A stretch of 64,000 nucleotides of DNA from Verrucomicrobiaceae bacterium. Lineage in GTDB: Bacteria; Verrucomicrobiota; Verrucomicrobiia; Verrucomicrobiales; Akkermansiaceae. The stretch is taken from assembly GCA_027486655.1 (NCBI GenBank), contig JAIXOR010000073.1:1-64000 (forward strand), in the 5' to 3' direction. Under the pieces are notes generated by a model, which saw only the letters and a program-made list of their open reading frames with translations, ran no database searches and was not told where the DNA came from. Within the stretch, counting starts at the first letter, position 1; every line of letters starts with the position of its first letter. Positions 1 to 8,200 of this stretch are shown in pieces. Both the position numbers and the translations under genes were made by a program.

Positions 1-1
1 A

Positions 2-235
2 CTGCGGCGCGCGGTTGACGCGGCGTTGATTGACAAGCATGCAACGAGTCATGCGCTGAGGCACAGCTTCGCGACCCACCTGTTGGAAGGCGGGACGGAC
101 CTGCGAAAGCTTCAAACGCTGTTAGGCCACGCCGATGTGAAGACGACCGAGATCTACACCCACGTGGCCGTCGGAGTCGGGGCGATGGGAGTGATCAGTC
201 CGCTGGATCGGGTGGGGGGGGGAGGAGTTTGCTAG
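2..235 (+). CDS. intI: Integron-type tyrosine recombinase, C-terminal fragment (cut by window start)
   Basis: The frame is open to the left window edge, so only the last 77 residues are seen. They carry the second catalytic box of tyrosine recombinases: [15 protein letters not shown] (H..R), [10 protein letters not shown] (LLGH) and the nucleophile tyrosine in EIYTHV. These enzymes cut and rejoin DNA by strand exchange. The end, YTHV followed by a few residues and SPLDRV, matches the C-terminus of integron integrases (IntI) better than XerC/XerD; this is recall of the family, not an alignment. The IntI-specific insert and any attI site would lie outside the window. The last codons (a glycine run, then Val-Cys-stop) run into the first copy of a downstream repeat, so the native C-terminus may have been altered. 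Confidence 0.75.
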   Translation: MRRAVDAALIDKHATSHALRHSFATHLLEGGTDLRKLQTLLGHADVKTTEIYTHVAVGVGAMGVISPLDRVGGGGVC

Positions 236-379
236 TTTTCAGTGTTCAGTTTTCAGGAAGAGGAGGCGAGAGAAGTGAGAAGTGGGAGAAGTTTGCTAGT
301 GTTCAGTTTTCAGTTTTCAGGAAGAGGAAGAGAATTGAGAAGTGGAAGAAGCTTTCAGCTTTCAGCTTTCAGCTTTCAG
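227..379. repeat. TTTCAG-type tandem repeats
   Basis: A segment beginning GTTTGCTAG and followed by TTTTCAG/GTTCAG units and GGAAGAGGA occurs at about 227 and again, diverged, at about 291. The block ends with four successive CTTTCAG units at about 352-379. The first copy contains the stop codon of the integrase. Confidence 0.8.
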
Positions 380-652
380 ATTGCAGCGGGAAGGGTAGGA
401 GTCCTTGAATTACTGAGTCAGGAGACGATCTGGGGCTGGATTTTCCGGTTTTGATTTTCGTGATCTTTCGGGGGTTTCGTGGGTTTCGTTTTTCGGCCTG
501 GATGGAACGGGATTGGGCCGGGCTGTGGGGAAGAGAGATTGGAAGATTCGGAGGAAGAGGATGTTGAAGGGTTTGGAGTGCGGGGGTGATGGTGGATGGG
601 GGGAGATCGTGGGGTCTGGGGTGGGGGCTTTGGGTGTGGGTCTAGCGGGGCG

Positions 653-718
653 TTCTCGTTTCATTCGCGTGCCGTTTCATTGAAACGGCGGCACTTTGGA
701 GGATTGGCGATTGATGAT
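653..718. repeat. Palindrome-bearing repeat, copy 1
   Basis: A segment of about 65 bases found again at about 1301. It contains the perfect inverted repeat GCCGTTTCA-T-TGAAACGGC (671-689). The arms are conserved in the second copy while the centre and flanks vary, which resembles a REP-like element. No adjacent REP-type transposase is visible. Confidence 0.75.
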
Positions 719-731
719 TTTTGATTTCCGT

Positions 732-800
732 TTGGGGAGGGTGTGGCCGCCGGAACCACGAAAGACACGAGAAGGCACGAAAGGTCGGGAATTTGAGGGC
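732..800. repeat. 69-bp diverged direct repeat, copy 1
   Basis: A 69-base segment beginning TTGGGGAGGGTGTGG and ending ATTTGAGGGC. It recurs in the same orientation at 1008-1076 with very few substitutions. Similarity continues weakly on both sides. It includes a CCACGAAAGACA-type stretch. Confidence 0.85.
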
Positions 801-849
801 CTTGAATCGGTGGCTCGAAAAATATGTCGAGCGGGCTTCCCGGCTTTTG

Positions 850-924
850 GTTTTCGTGATCTTTCGAGTGTTTCGTGGTTTTCGATTTCTGTTCTGGGTG
901 GGACGGGTTCTGGCCGGGCTGTTG
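850..924. repeat. TTTTCGTGATCTTTCG direct repeat, copy 2
   Basis: The segment beginning TTTTCGTGATCTTTCG is a diverged copy of the one starting at about 455. Both continue through TTTCGT-rich sequence to a GGGCCGGGCTGT/GGCCGGGCTGT end. Confidence 0.65.
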
Positions 925-1007
925 CGGATCTTTCGCACCTGGCCAGCAGGCTGGCTGCGGGAAAGCGGCAGCAGGCTGCACGCAGTCCAAGGTTGGGGGA
1001 TTTTCGA

Positions 1008-1076
1008 TTGGGGAGGGTGTGGCCGCCGGAACCACGAAAGACAAGAGAAGGCACGAAGGGTCGGGAATTTGAGGGC
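1008..1076. repeat. 69-bp diverged direct repeat, copy 2
   Basis: Second copy of the segment at 732-800, same orientation and length. The few differences are single substitutions. Confidence 0.85.
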
Positions 1077-1160
1077 GTGAATCGATGACTCGAATGATGG
1101 GCCGAGCCGGGCATGCAGAAGTGATCAGTGATCAGTGATCGGTAATCGGTGAGCAGCGGA

Positions 1161-1236
1161 GGAGGCGGAGGAGGCGGGGGAGGCGGGGGAGGCGGGGGAG
1201 GCGGGGGAGGCGGGGGAGGCGGGGGAGGCGGGGGAG
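1161..1236. repeat. GGAGGCGGG 9-bp minisatellite (G-quadruplex prone)
   Basis: Eight consecutive 9-base units lie at 1161-1232: one GGAGGCGGA followed by seven identical GGAGGCGGG, then a partial GGAG. The near-perfect identity contrasts with the diverged repeats around it and suggests recent expansion by slippage. The plus strand has many closely spaced G-runs, so it could fold into G-quadruplexes. The unit length is a multiple of three, so both strands stay open across it, but no gene start or flanking coding signal supports translation. Confidence 0.9.
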
Positions 1237-1300
1237 ATGGCGGATGGTTAGAGATCGGGTGGACCGGGGAGGGACTTTTGGGCGTGGGGCGGGCTGGGAG

Positions 1301-1366
1301 TTCTCGTTTCATCCGCGTGCCGTTTCATCGAAACGGCGCCACCTTGGAGGATTGATGATTGATGAT
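1301..1366. repeat. Palindrome-bearing repeat, copy 2
   Basis: Copy of the segment at 653-718. The palindrome here is GCCGTTTC-ATC-GAAACGGC (1319-1337), so pairing is kept although the centre changed. It runs directly into the ATTGATG tandem repeat. Confidence 0.75.
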
Positions 1367-1388
1367 TGATGATTGATGATTGATGATT
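1351..1388. repeat. ATTGATG 7-bp tandem repeat
   Basis: Five perfect ATTGATG units (1351-1385) and a partial sixth. Copy 1 of the neighbouring palindromic repeat carries only a short ATTGATGATT remnant at its end, so the array expanded after the duplication. Confidence 0.9.
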
Positions 1389-1485
1389 GGGAAGAGTGTG
1401 ACATTTTCCATCGGTATTCCGCATGCCATGTGTACGGTTGGGCGTTGGGAGAGGCGTTGCGGCTTTTCTTCTGCGGTTCATTGGC

Positions 1486-1570
1486 GGGACCGTTCGGAGA
1501 ACGGTCCCTGCCTTTGAATCTTCAATCTTAAATCTTCAATCTTAAATCTTCAATCGGCAATCGGCAATCC
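1486..1570. repeat. Perfect inverted repeat plus AATCTTCAATCTTA units
   Basis: GGGACCGTTC (1486-1495) and GAACGGTCCC (1499-1508) form a perfect 10-bp hairpin with a 3-base loop; flanking GGC/GCC can extend it with one bulge. It is followed by two 14-base AATCTTCAATCTTA units (1517-1544) and AATCGGC-type repeats. There is no U-tract on either strand, so it is not a standard terminator for the minus-strand gene ending at 1589. It resembles a solitary REP-like hairpin. Confidence 0.65.
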
Positions 1571-1588
1571 CTCTGTCTCATCTCCCCA

Positions 1589-2773
1589 TCACGATCCGAA
1601 GCGGATGGCGAGGTGGTTGTGGGTGTTTTTGAGGCGGAATCCGGTTTTTTGGATTTCGCGGGCGATTTCGGGCATGTGGGCGGCGCCCCAGGGGATGACG
1701 ATGTGTTCGGCGTGTTCGAGTTTTTCGTGGAGGACTTTGAGGAGGTGTTGGTTGCGTTTGGTGAGGATGTCCTCCATCAACTGTTTTTCGAGGCCTTTGG
1801 GGGTGGGTTTCATCAGGTAGGGCAGGGTTTCCGGGGTGATTCCCTGGGTGTGGATGAGCATGGCGTTTTTGAGCATCTCGCGGGTGGCCGGGGAGAACTC
1901 GCTCATGTCGACATCGGCGGGGACGAGCAGGCCGCGGGGTTTGAAGGCTTGTTGTTGTTCGACGGCGCCGATGGCTTCGGCCATTTTGGTATATCCTTTC
2001 TGGGGGCGGAAGAGTTGTTGGTGATCGCTCACGCCTTCCATCAGGACGATGGCGTTTTCGGGGATGGATTCGGAGAGGTTTTGATAGAAATCCTCCTCGC
2101 CGACGTGGGACATGGGCACGAGGTGGACGGTGCGTCCGTCGTCGCGGACATAGGTCCTGGCCTGCATGGAAACTCCGGCCGGGGTGAGGGTGACGAAGCC
2201 GTCGGAGAAGTGGTCCACGGCGTGTCTGGCGCAGAGGATGATGGCTCCGGCGAAGAGGGGGAGGAGGATCAGGAGACCGGCGGCGGAGACTCCGATGGCA
2301 TGGGTCCAGCGGAAGGGCGAGGGACGGAGGGAGCTTTCGGCGAAGAAGGGCCAGCGGAGTTTCCGGTCACCGCGGGAGAGGCGGATCAGCTGGAGGGCGA
2401 GAGCGGTGTGGAGGATGGAGACGGCGATGCTGATCGAGGAAAAGTGGGAGGGGAAGTGGATGAGGAGAGGCAGTGTGGCGATCGTGGCGGTGGGGACAAA
2501 CAGGGCGAGCGGGAGAAAGACCCGCTTCGGGATGCGGGGGAAGAGGGCCACGAGGAGGTAGGTGATGCCTCCGGCGGCGAGGACGGCGAGCGAGCCGAGT
2601 GCCCGGAAGATGCTGAGTTCCCGATGGTCGATGAGCATCAGCAGGTCGTCCGCGAGGGAGAGCAGCCCCCCGGCGAGAAAGATGAGGAGGAGCACGCTGA
2701 GAATGAGTCCGGTCCAGGAGGTCCGGTCCTTTTCCGGAAGGACGGGAAGGGGCGGAGGCGCATCGGCGGGCAT
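1589..2773 (-). CDS. Polytopic membrane protein with a C-terminal TraB/GumN-like domain
   Basis: 394 residues from the ATG at 2773; a TTG at 2809 would add 12. The N-terminal half has about five hydrophobic segments (roughly residues 20-40, 56-77, 85-103, 105-120 and 158-181). The C-terminal half resembles the TraB/PrgY/GumN/TIKI fold: a HLVPMSHVG strand near 217-225, VLMEGVSD near 243-250, and a closing IPWGAAHMPEI near 367, i.e. the H..G, E and GAxH signatures. Members include metalloproteases and proteins of unknown activity, so a peptidase role is only possible. It stands alone between the repeat field and a minus-strand terminator. Cell location: inner membrane; domain side not determined. 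Confidence 0.65.
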   Translation of the reverse strand: MPADAPPPLPVLPEKDRTSWTGLILSVLLLIFLAGGLLSLADDLLMLIDHRELSIFRALGSLAVLAAGGITYLLVALFPRIPKRVFLPLALFVPTATIATLPLLIHFPSHFSSISIAVSILHTALALQLIRLSRGDRKLRWPFFAESSLRPSPFRWTHAIGVSAAGLLILLPLFAGAIILCARHAVDHFSDGFVTLTPAGVSMQARTYVRDDGRTVHLVPMSHVGEEDFYQNLSESIPENAIVLMEGVSDHQQLFRPQKGYTKMAEAIGAVEQQQAFKPRGLLVPADVDMSEFSPATREMLKNAMLIHTQGITPETLPYLMKPTPKGLEKQLMEDILTKRNQHLLKVLHEKLEHAEHIVIPWGAAHMPEIAREIQKTGFRLKNTHNHLAIRFGS

Positions 2774-2832
2774 GGTGGAACGCTCGGTCAGGCGGGGAGG
2801 CCGCGGCAATGAGAAATCCCTGCCGGGATTCC

Positions 2833-2855
2833 AAAAAAGAGCCGGCCGGGCGGCT
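2833..2855 (-). terminator. Rho-independent terminator of the 2923-4403 pair
   Basis: Read on the minus strand, AGCCG and CGGCT (2855-2840) form a short GC stem followed by CTTTTTT (2839-2833). It lies about 70 bases past the stop of the secreted-protein gene at 2923. Confidence 0.6.
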
Positions 2856-2922
2856 TGGAGGACGCTGGGGGGTGCGCGCTCCGGCCGCTCCGGCCGACCA
2901 TGTTTTTGGGGGGAAAGGAAGA

Positions 2923-3903
2923 TCAGCGCGAGGCTGTGGCCTTGAGTTCGCTGGGGCGCGGTGGCCTTTGGATGCGGAAGGAAATTGGATCGCAGAGCAG
3001 TTCGCGGCCGTAGACCGTCTCGCTGACCAGGGCGAGGGTGTAGGTGCCGTTGCTGCGCATATGGGCGGAGAAATCCGGGATGGGAATCACGCGGCTGGAG
3101 GTCTCCTGCTGGTCGAGGACGATCGAATGAACGGTGATGGAGGGGTTTCCATGGATCTGCGTGCCTTGGTAGAGAAGGAGCGAGGTGACGCTTTTCGGAT
3201 AGAGTTCCTTGAGGGCGAGCACCACCTTGGGGGCCACGCGGTTGTGAAGGGATCCGGGAGCGATGCCGCGGATTTCTCCGGAGGCGACCGGGAGCACGCG
3301 CAGTTTGGCACCGGCGATGCGGGATTGGGGCAGGTCTCCGGTATTCAGGGCGTGAACCACGAATTGTTCCTCGCCGCTGGCGCGGGTGGGGTCGCCGGCG
3401 CGGGTGATGGCGGAGGCGGGAAAGCGCAGGACGGTCGATCCGTTTTCCGCGATGCAGGCGCGTTCGGTGCGGGTGCCTTCGCCCTGGACGTCCGGGTGGA
3501 GGTGTCGTTCGAGCACGACGGTGGCGCTTTCCCTGGGGAATCCGCCCTCGGTGAGCAGGCCGGATACGTGCAGGTCCACGGTGAAGGGTTGGTCGATCCG
3601 GGTCCGGGGCAGGGCGCTGTCCGGATCGAGGGTGGTGATGCGGAGAGAGGCCTTGGGCAGGAAAGGGCCGGAGATGCGTCCGTCGAGGAGTTCCGCGTTG
3701 CTGTTGCTGAGGGACCAGAGCTGCAGGCGGGCGGTGTCCGGGATCCCGGCGGCCGGGGGCAGGTCGGCACGGGTGTTTTCGACCGGCATGTCCCAGACGA
3801 CGCCGCTGGATTCCTTGATGTGGCGAACGAACTTCGTTTCGCCCGCAGCGAGGGTGGCCGCGGTGAGGATGGATGCGCTGGCGAGCAGGAGGTGGAGATT
3901 CAT
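2923..3903 (-). CDS. Secreted protein of unknown function
   Basis: 326 residues. A clear Sec signal peptide (MNLHLLLASASILTAATLAAG) fixes the ATG at 3903, which overlaps the stop of the upstream gene (ATGA, 4 bases); the two are surely co-transcribed and probably translationally coupled. The mature part is beta-rich, with phrases such as FTVDLHVSGLL and YTLALVSETVYG, and no cysteine cluster, cofactor motif or membrane segment. I do not recognise a family. Because it shares an operon with another small secreted protein, the two may act together in the periplasm or at the outer membrane; that is inference. Confidence 0.75.
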   Translation of the reverse strand: MNLHLLLASASILTAATLAAGETKFVRHIKESSGVVWDMPVENTRADLPPAAGIPDTARLQLWSLSNSNAELLDGRISGPFLPKASLRITTLDPDSALPRTRIDQPFTVDLHVSGLLTEGGFPRESATVVLERHLHPDVQGEGTRTERACIAENGSTVLRFPASAITRAGDPTRASGEEQFVVHALNTGDLPQSRIAGAKLRVLPVASGEIRGIAPGSLHNRVAPKVVLALKELYPKSVTSLLLYQGTQIHGNPSITVHSIVLDQQETSSRVIPIPDFSAHMRSNGTYTLALVSETVYGRELLCDPISFRIQRPPRPSELKATASR

Positions 3904-4403
3904 CGGGAGGCCGTTCGCTGGGTTTCCGAGGCCACGCGCACCGAGATCGGGCCCATGCGGTGGGTGGCGACGATGAGTTTCTCCTGCTTGGTCCAGATCT
4001 CCTTGAAGCGGGCGGGCAGTTCCTCGTTGCCGGCGGCTTGTTCGAAGTTCACCTCGACGGTGCCGAGCCAGCTTTTGTTGCGCTGTGCAAACTCGTTCCA
4101 TGGCAGCAGCGTGCCGACCGGTCGGGCGACGACGCGCGACTTGAGCGATGCGGGCAGATGGACCACGGCTCCCTCGGGCACGAGCGTCCAGCAATCGCCG
4201 TCGTGCAGAAGCGTGGAGCTGCCGATGAGTGAAGGGGCGGTCTCTTCTTTCGGCGCGGGCGTTCCGGCCTCCGGTTGGACGAGGCGGATCATCGGGTCCC
4301 TTGCCTGGAGGCGGGCGAGGGTATCGGGAGTGATGCGAACCAGGATGGGCTGTGCCGCGAACAGGTTCACGGCAAGCGCACTCCAGAGCAGTGCGGTTTT
4401 CAT
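3900..4403 (-). CDS. Small secreted protein of unknown function
   Basis: 167 residues, starting at the ATG at 4403 with a short signal peptide (MKTALLWSALAVNLFAAQ). An upstream extension of the frame exists but lacks a signal peptide and looks non-coding. The protein begins with ILVRITPDTLARL and contains DGDCWTLVPEGAVVHLPASL and a conserved-looking ATHRMGPISVRV end. No domain was recognised. First gene of a two-gene unit; its stop overlaps the start of the downstream secreted protein. No purine-rich ribosome site precedes the ATG; the leader is pyrimidine-rich. Confidence 0.7.
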   Translation of the reverse strand: MKTALLWSALAVNLFAAQPILVRITPDTLARLQARDPMIRLVQPEAGTPAPKEETAPSLIGSSTLLHDGDCWTLVPEGAVVHLPASLKSRVVARPVGTLLPWNEFAQRNKSWLGTVEVNFEQAAGNEELPARFKEIWTKQEKLIVATHRMGPISVRVASETQRTASR

Positions 4404-4564
4404 GGATGGGGGGAGGAGTGAGGGGGGAATCACTGCCGGGGCTCTCGCACCGACGCCGGGATTTAATTCCCGCCATCCTCGAAAATCAACGTCCGTGGCC
4501 GGATCTACGCGATCACGGAGGCGTACGGAGGGTTCCCGGAGATTTCTGTTAGGTTCTGTTAGTG

Positions 4565-4633
4565 GTTCTTTTTCAGTGGCTTGCAATCCCTGAAAAAGAA
4601 CACCCGCCAGCCGGGGTGCGGCGTGGCGGGTGT
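4565..4633 (-). terminator. Terminator of the cyclophilin gene with an abutting second hairpin
   Basis: On the minus strand, ACACCCGCCA...TGGCGGGTGT (4633-4600) is a perfect 10-bp stem with a 14-base loop followed by TCTTTTTC, a textbook intrinsic terminator 45 bases past the stop at 4678. The T-tract is itself one arm of a second perfect 12-bp inverted repeat, GTTCTTTTTCAG (4565-4576) and CTGAAAAAGAAC (4590-4601). The two hairpins share two bases (4600-4601) and cannot form fully at the same time. Confidence 0.85.
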
Positions 4634-4677
4634 GGATTGATTTCTAGGAAACCTGAAGCAAGCGGCAAATGGCGTGC

Positions 4678-5220
4678 TCAGCGGTCGAGAATCGAGTTCC
4701 AGTGTTCGACGTGATCCTTCTTGGATTCGAAGAGGGACGTGGTGTCGTCGTGGATGGTGATGGAGGTGATTTTATCGCCGACGCCGTTGAACTTGCAGCC
4801 GCGCTCGCCGGTGTTGTTTTTGCCGGTGACTTTCATCACGACGTCCATGCCGTTGGTGACCTGGCCGAAGACCGAGTGGCGGTTGTCGAGGAAAGGGGTG
4901 GGGGTGTGGGTGATGAAGAACTGGGAGCCGTTGGTGCCGGGGCCTGCGTTGGCCATGGAGAACACGCCCGGGGCGCTGTGGCGGAGTTCGGGATGGAACT
5001 CATCGGCGAACTTGTAGCCCGGGCCGCCGCGGCCGGATTCGGTGGGGTCTCCGCCCTGGAGCATGAAGCCCTCGATCACGCGGTGGAAGGCGACGTTGTT
5101 GTAGTATCCGCGGCGGGCGAGATTGAGGAAATTGGCGCAGGTGAGCGGGGCCTTTGAGGCGAACATGGTGGCGTCGATATCGCCTGCGGTGGTGTGGAGC
5201 GTGATTTTGATGTCGGACAT
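4678..5220 (-). CDS. Peptidyl-prolyl cis-trans isomerase, cyclophilin type
   Basis: 180 residues from the ATG at 5220. It catalyses cis-trans isomerisation of X-Pro bonds during protein folding. Cyclophilin hallmarks are complete: FHRVI with the catalytic Arg at 47, F52, QGGD at 55-58, the MANAGPGTNGSQFFIT block at 89-104 and HSVFGQV from 115. There is no signal peptide (it starts MSDIKITLHT), so it is probably cytoplasmic (PpiB-like). It is followed by its own strong terminator and separated by 48 bases from the large secreted gene upstream, so it may be monocistronic or the end of that transcript. Confidence 0.95.
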   Translation of the reverse strand: MSDIKITLHTTAGDIDATMFASKAPLTCANFLNLARRGYYNNVAFHRVIEGFMLQGGDPTESGRGGPGYKFADEFHPELRHSAPGVFSMANAGPGTNGSQFFITHTPTPFLDNRHSVFGQVTNGMDVVMKVTGKNNTGERGCKFNGVGDKITSITIHDDTTSLFESKKDHVEHWNSILDR

Positions 5221-5268
5221 GCGCGGGAGGAAACACGGAATCCTGGGGCATGGCAACCTTTCCGGTGC

Positions 5269-8200
5269 TCAGGGATCGCGGCGGATGCGGACAAAGTCCC
5301 GGTCCTGGCGGAGGAGGATCCGGATGCTTTGCGTCGTGTCTCCGGCGGTGCCGAGGGGTTCGCATCGCAAGGAGGAACCGACGAAGCGGCAGTCGTCCGA
5401 GGCCTCGAGCGTGTAGGAAAGTCCGGGGAAGCTGGTGAAGGTCACATCGAAAAGCGGATGGGAGACGGCATCGAATCCGGGGGCGGTGGTGAATGAAACG
5501 ATGCGCAGCAGGCTCAGCGGGTTGAGGGGATCGCTCATGTTTTCCAGTTCGGTGGCATTGGAAGAGCCGTCGCCATCGCTGTCCTGGTGGCCGTCGTCGT
5601 TGCCGATGATCCAGCCGTAGGCGGGTTCGAGCCGGTCATCGATCTGGTCCGCATCGGTGTCGGTCATTGCGATGGATGAGAACGGGAAGGCCTCGACCGC
5701 GCCGAGGTCCGGGGCGCGCCCCGACGGGCGGGTGGCCTGGCGTTGGTCGAGAGCGGGCATGCCGGAGAGGTCCGAGGCGGCATCAATGGCCGGGGATCCC
5801 GGCAGTGGCGGGCGGGTGGGAGTGGGTCCGCCGAAGTCTGCCAGGGGTGCCAGTTTGGGATCGCCGCCGATGAGGTTGTTTCCGATCTGGTTCTGGAGGA
5901 TGCCAGCGAAATCGGGCGACGAGTTTCCGGCGATGATCGAGTGGGTGGTGGTGAAGGCCCCGTTTTCGATGCCGGGAGCTCCTTGGGAAAACACGCCGCC
6001 GCCGCTGCCGTTGATCGAGGAGTTTCCGCAGACGGTCGAGTGGATGAGTTGGATGCTGCCGGCATCGATGGCACCGCCGTTGCCGTTTGCGGTGTTGCCG
6101 CTGAAGGTTGAGTTGCGGATCTCGACGTAGCCGGTCCGGTAGGTGCCGGACCAGAGCGCGCCTCCGCTGCCATCGCTCTGGTTGTTGGCGAAGGTGCTGT
6201 CGAGGATGCGGAGGTTTCCGCGATTGGAAATGGCGCCGCCTTCGAGGGTCGAGTGGTTGCCGGCGAAGAGGCATTGTTCGAGTTCCACATAGGCGTCGAA
6301 GCTCATCAGGGACAGTGCTCCGCCGGCACCCGGGTTGTGGTTGTCCAGAAAACGGACGCGGTGGAGTTTCAGCGCGCACCAGTCCGCATGTAGCGCTCCG
6401 GATGCGGCATCGCGCAGGGTGAGATGGTCCAGGGTGACTCGGTTGGAAAACAGGACACCGAGGATGGGCGAGAGGTGGTTTCCGGAGATCGTGATCCCGT
6501 CGGGGAGGTTGGAGGCATCGATCGATACGCCTGACGGGGCGATGAGCGTGATGGGTGTGCCGTTGAGGACGATGGTGCCCGCGTCGAGGGTGGGGGCGAA
6601 GCGGATCATCTCGATGGGTTGGATGGCCAACTCGGCCACCGCGTCGCGGAGGGAGACGTCGCCTTGGGAAGCACCGTCGGTTTCATCGGCGAGGGTATCG
6701 ACGACGATCTGGCGGAGTTCGACCGCACCGATGTCCATGGCCAGGCCGGAACTGCGGAGGCCGCCCCGTTGGTCGGTGGCTGGGATGGGACCGACCGGCG
6801 AGGCGGCATCGATCGCGGGCGAGCCTGCGAGTGGCGGCATCGATTCCGTCGGACCACCATGACTTCCGAGGGCATCCAGGCGCGGATTGCCGCCCAGCAG
6901 GTTTCCGCCGCTTGGCAGGTTCTCCGGGTTTGTGAGGTCCGGTTGGTTTCCGGCGATGATGCTGTTTTCGATGATCGGACCGTCGGCGACGAGACCACCT
7001 GCACCTGTTAGGGAGTCGAGGCTGGTGTTGGTCGAGAGCGTGCTGTGCTGGATCCGGACGGGGCCTGCGCCAAAGACGGCGGCACCGGGACCGTTGGATT
7101 GATTTCCGGCGAAGGTGGAGTTGATCGCGTGGAGGTTTCCAAACTGCTTGTATCCGCCGATGCCGGAATAGCCGCCGCCGCAGGCTCCCGCGGTGTTTCC
7201 GAAGACGGAAGAGCGGTCCAGGACGAGCCAGGCACCGGCAAAGGCACCCTGGCAGGCAAGGCCGCCGCCACAGGAGGATGCGGTGTTGTTAGAGAGGGAA
7301 CAATCCTGCAGATAGGCGCTTCCCTGATTGAACAAGCCGCCGCCGATGGAGCCTGCCCGGTTGTGGGAAACCCGGCATCCGCTGAGAGTGAGCTCTCCCC
7401 AGGAACGGATGGCACCGCCGGCATCGGGAGAGAAGTGGTTGGAGATCTCGCACTCATCCAACCACAGTACGCCGGTATTGAAGATGCCGCCACCGGCGGG
7501 GGTGGAGCTGTCCGAGGTGGAATCGCCGCCGAGGATCCTCAGCTTGCGCAGGCAGGCCTTGGCATCGTTGCGGATCACCCGCGACTGGCCGTTGGCGGTG
7601 ATGGAGGGGGCGGTGGCGAGCGTGGACGCATCGATGGCGAGGTCGCTGCCAAGCACGAGTTGCGAACCTTCCAGCGTGAGGGTGGCCCCATCCAGCGCGG
7701 TGCTGAAGCGGATGGCCTGGGTTCCCGGAACCGCCGCCGCGTGGGCGATGGCCTCCCGCAGCGAATCGCCCAGGCCCTGGCCGAGCGAGGCGTCGTTTTC
7801 ATCGCTGCTGGTGGTGACGGCGATATCGAAGTCCGGGTTGGAAACGCGGACCTTGTCGAGCAGGAGGTCGATCGACTCGGTGGCGGTGGAGACATCACGG
7901 AAGGTGATGCGGGTGGACGGTCCCTGGGCGACGAAGTGGACGAGACGAGGCTCCCAGTGACAGGTGCCTCCGCCGGTTCCGGTCACGAAGTGGATGTCGG
8001 TCTGGAATGGCGACGGCGGTTCATCGCCCTCGTTGGACAACTCGACCTGAAGCGATTGCTGGAGGGTGTTGTAAGCGAGGGTGCCGATATCAAAACTCAG
8101 CGCGTAGGTGACTCCGGCCTCGGTGGGAAAGGTGCGTGTGAGGGTGCCGTCCGGTGTGGCGTTCGTCGAGTTGAAGGCAACGAGGGAGTTCCCTTCGGTG

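Larger units (their letters stand above)
236..1588. other. Gene-free repeat field downstream of the integrase
   Basis: About 1.35 kb without a convincing gene on either strand. Possible reading frames here are products of low-complexity DNA (poly-Gly on plus, poly-Pro on minus). The stretch is a patchwork of short tandem repeats, two duplicated longer segments, two copies of a palindrome and one further perfect inverted repeat, listed separately. The duplicated pieces are diverged, which suggests old duplications. No attC-like core pairs flanking small genes were found, so it does not look like an ordinary cassette array. Confidence 0.8.

Noticed and set aside
1149..1355. Reading frame encoding a long poly-glycine run (plus) and a poly-proline run (minus)
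   Set aside because: Both come from a 9-bp minisatellite; no ribosome site, no coding composition outside the repeat.
236..1588. attC-like cassette array behind the integrase
   Set aside because: No paired core sites flanking short genes were found; repeats are tandem or duplicated, not attC-shaped.
2809..4593. Long plus-strand open frame antisense to the two secreted-protein genes
   Set aside because: Arises from codon composition of the minus-strand genes, whose signal peptides and 4-base overlap are convincing; the antisense product is low-complexity.
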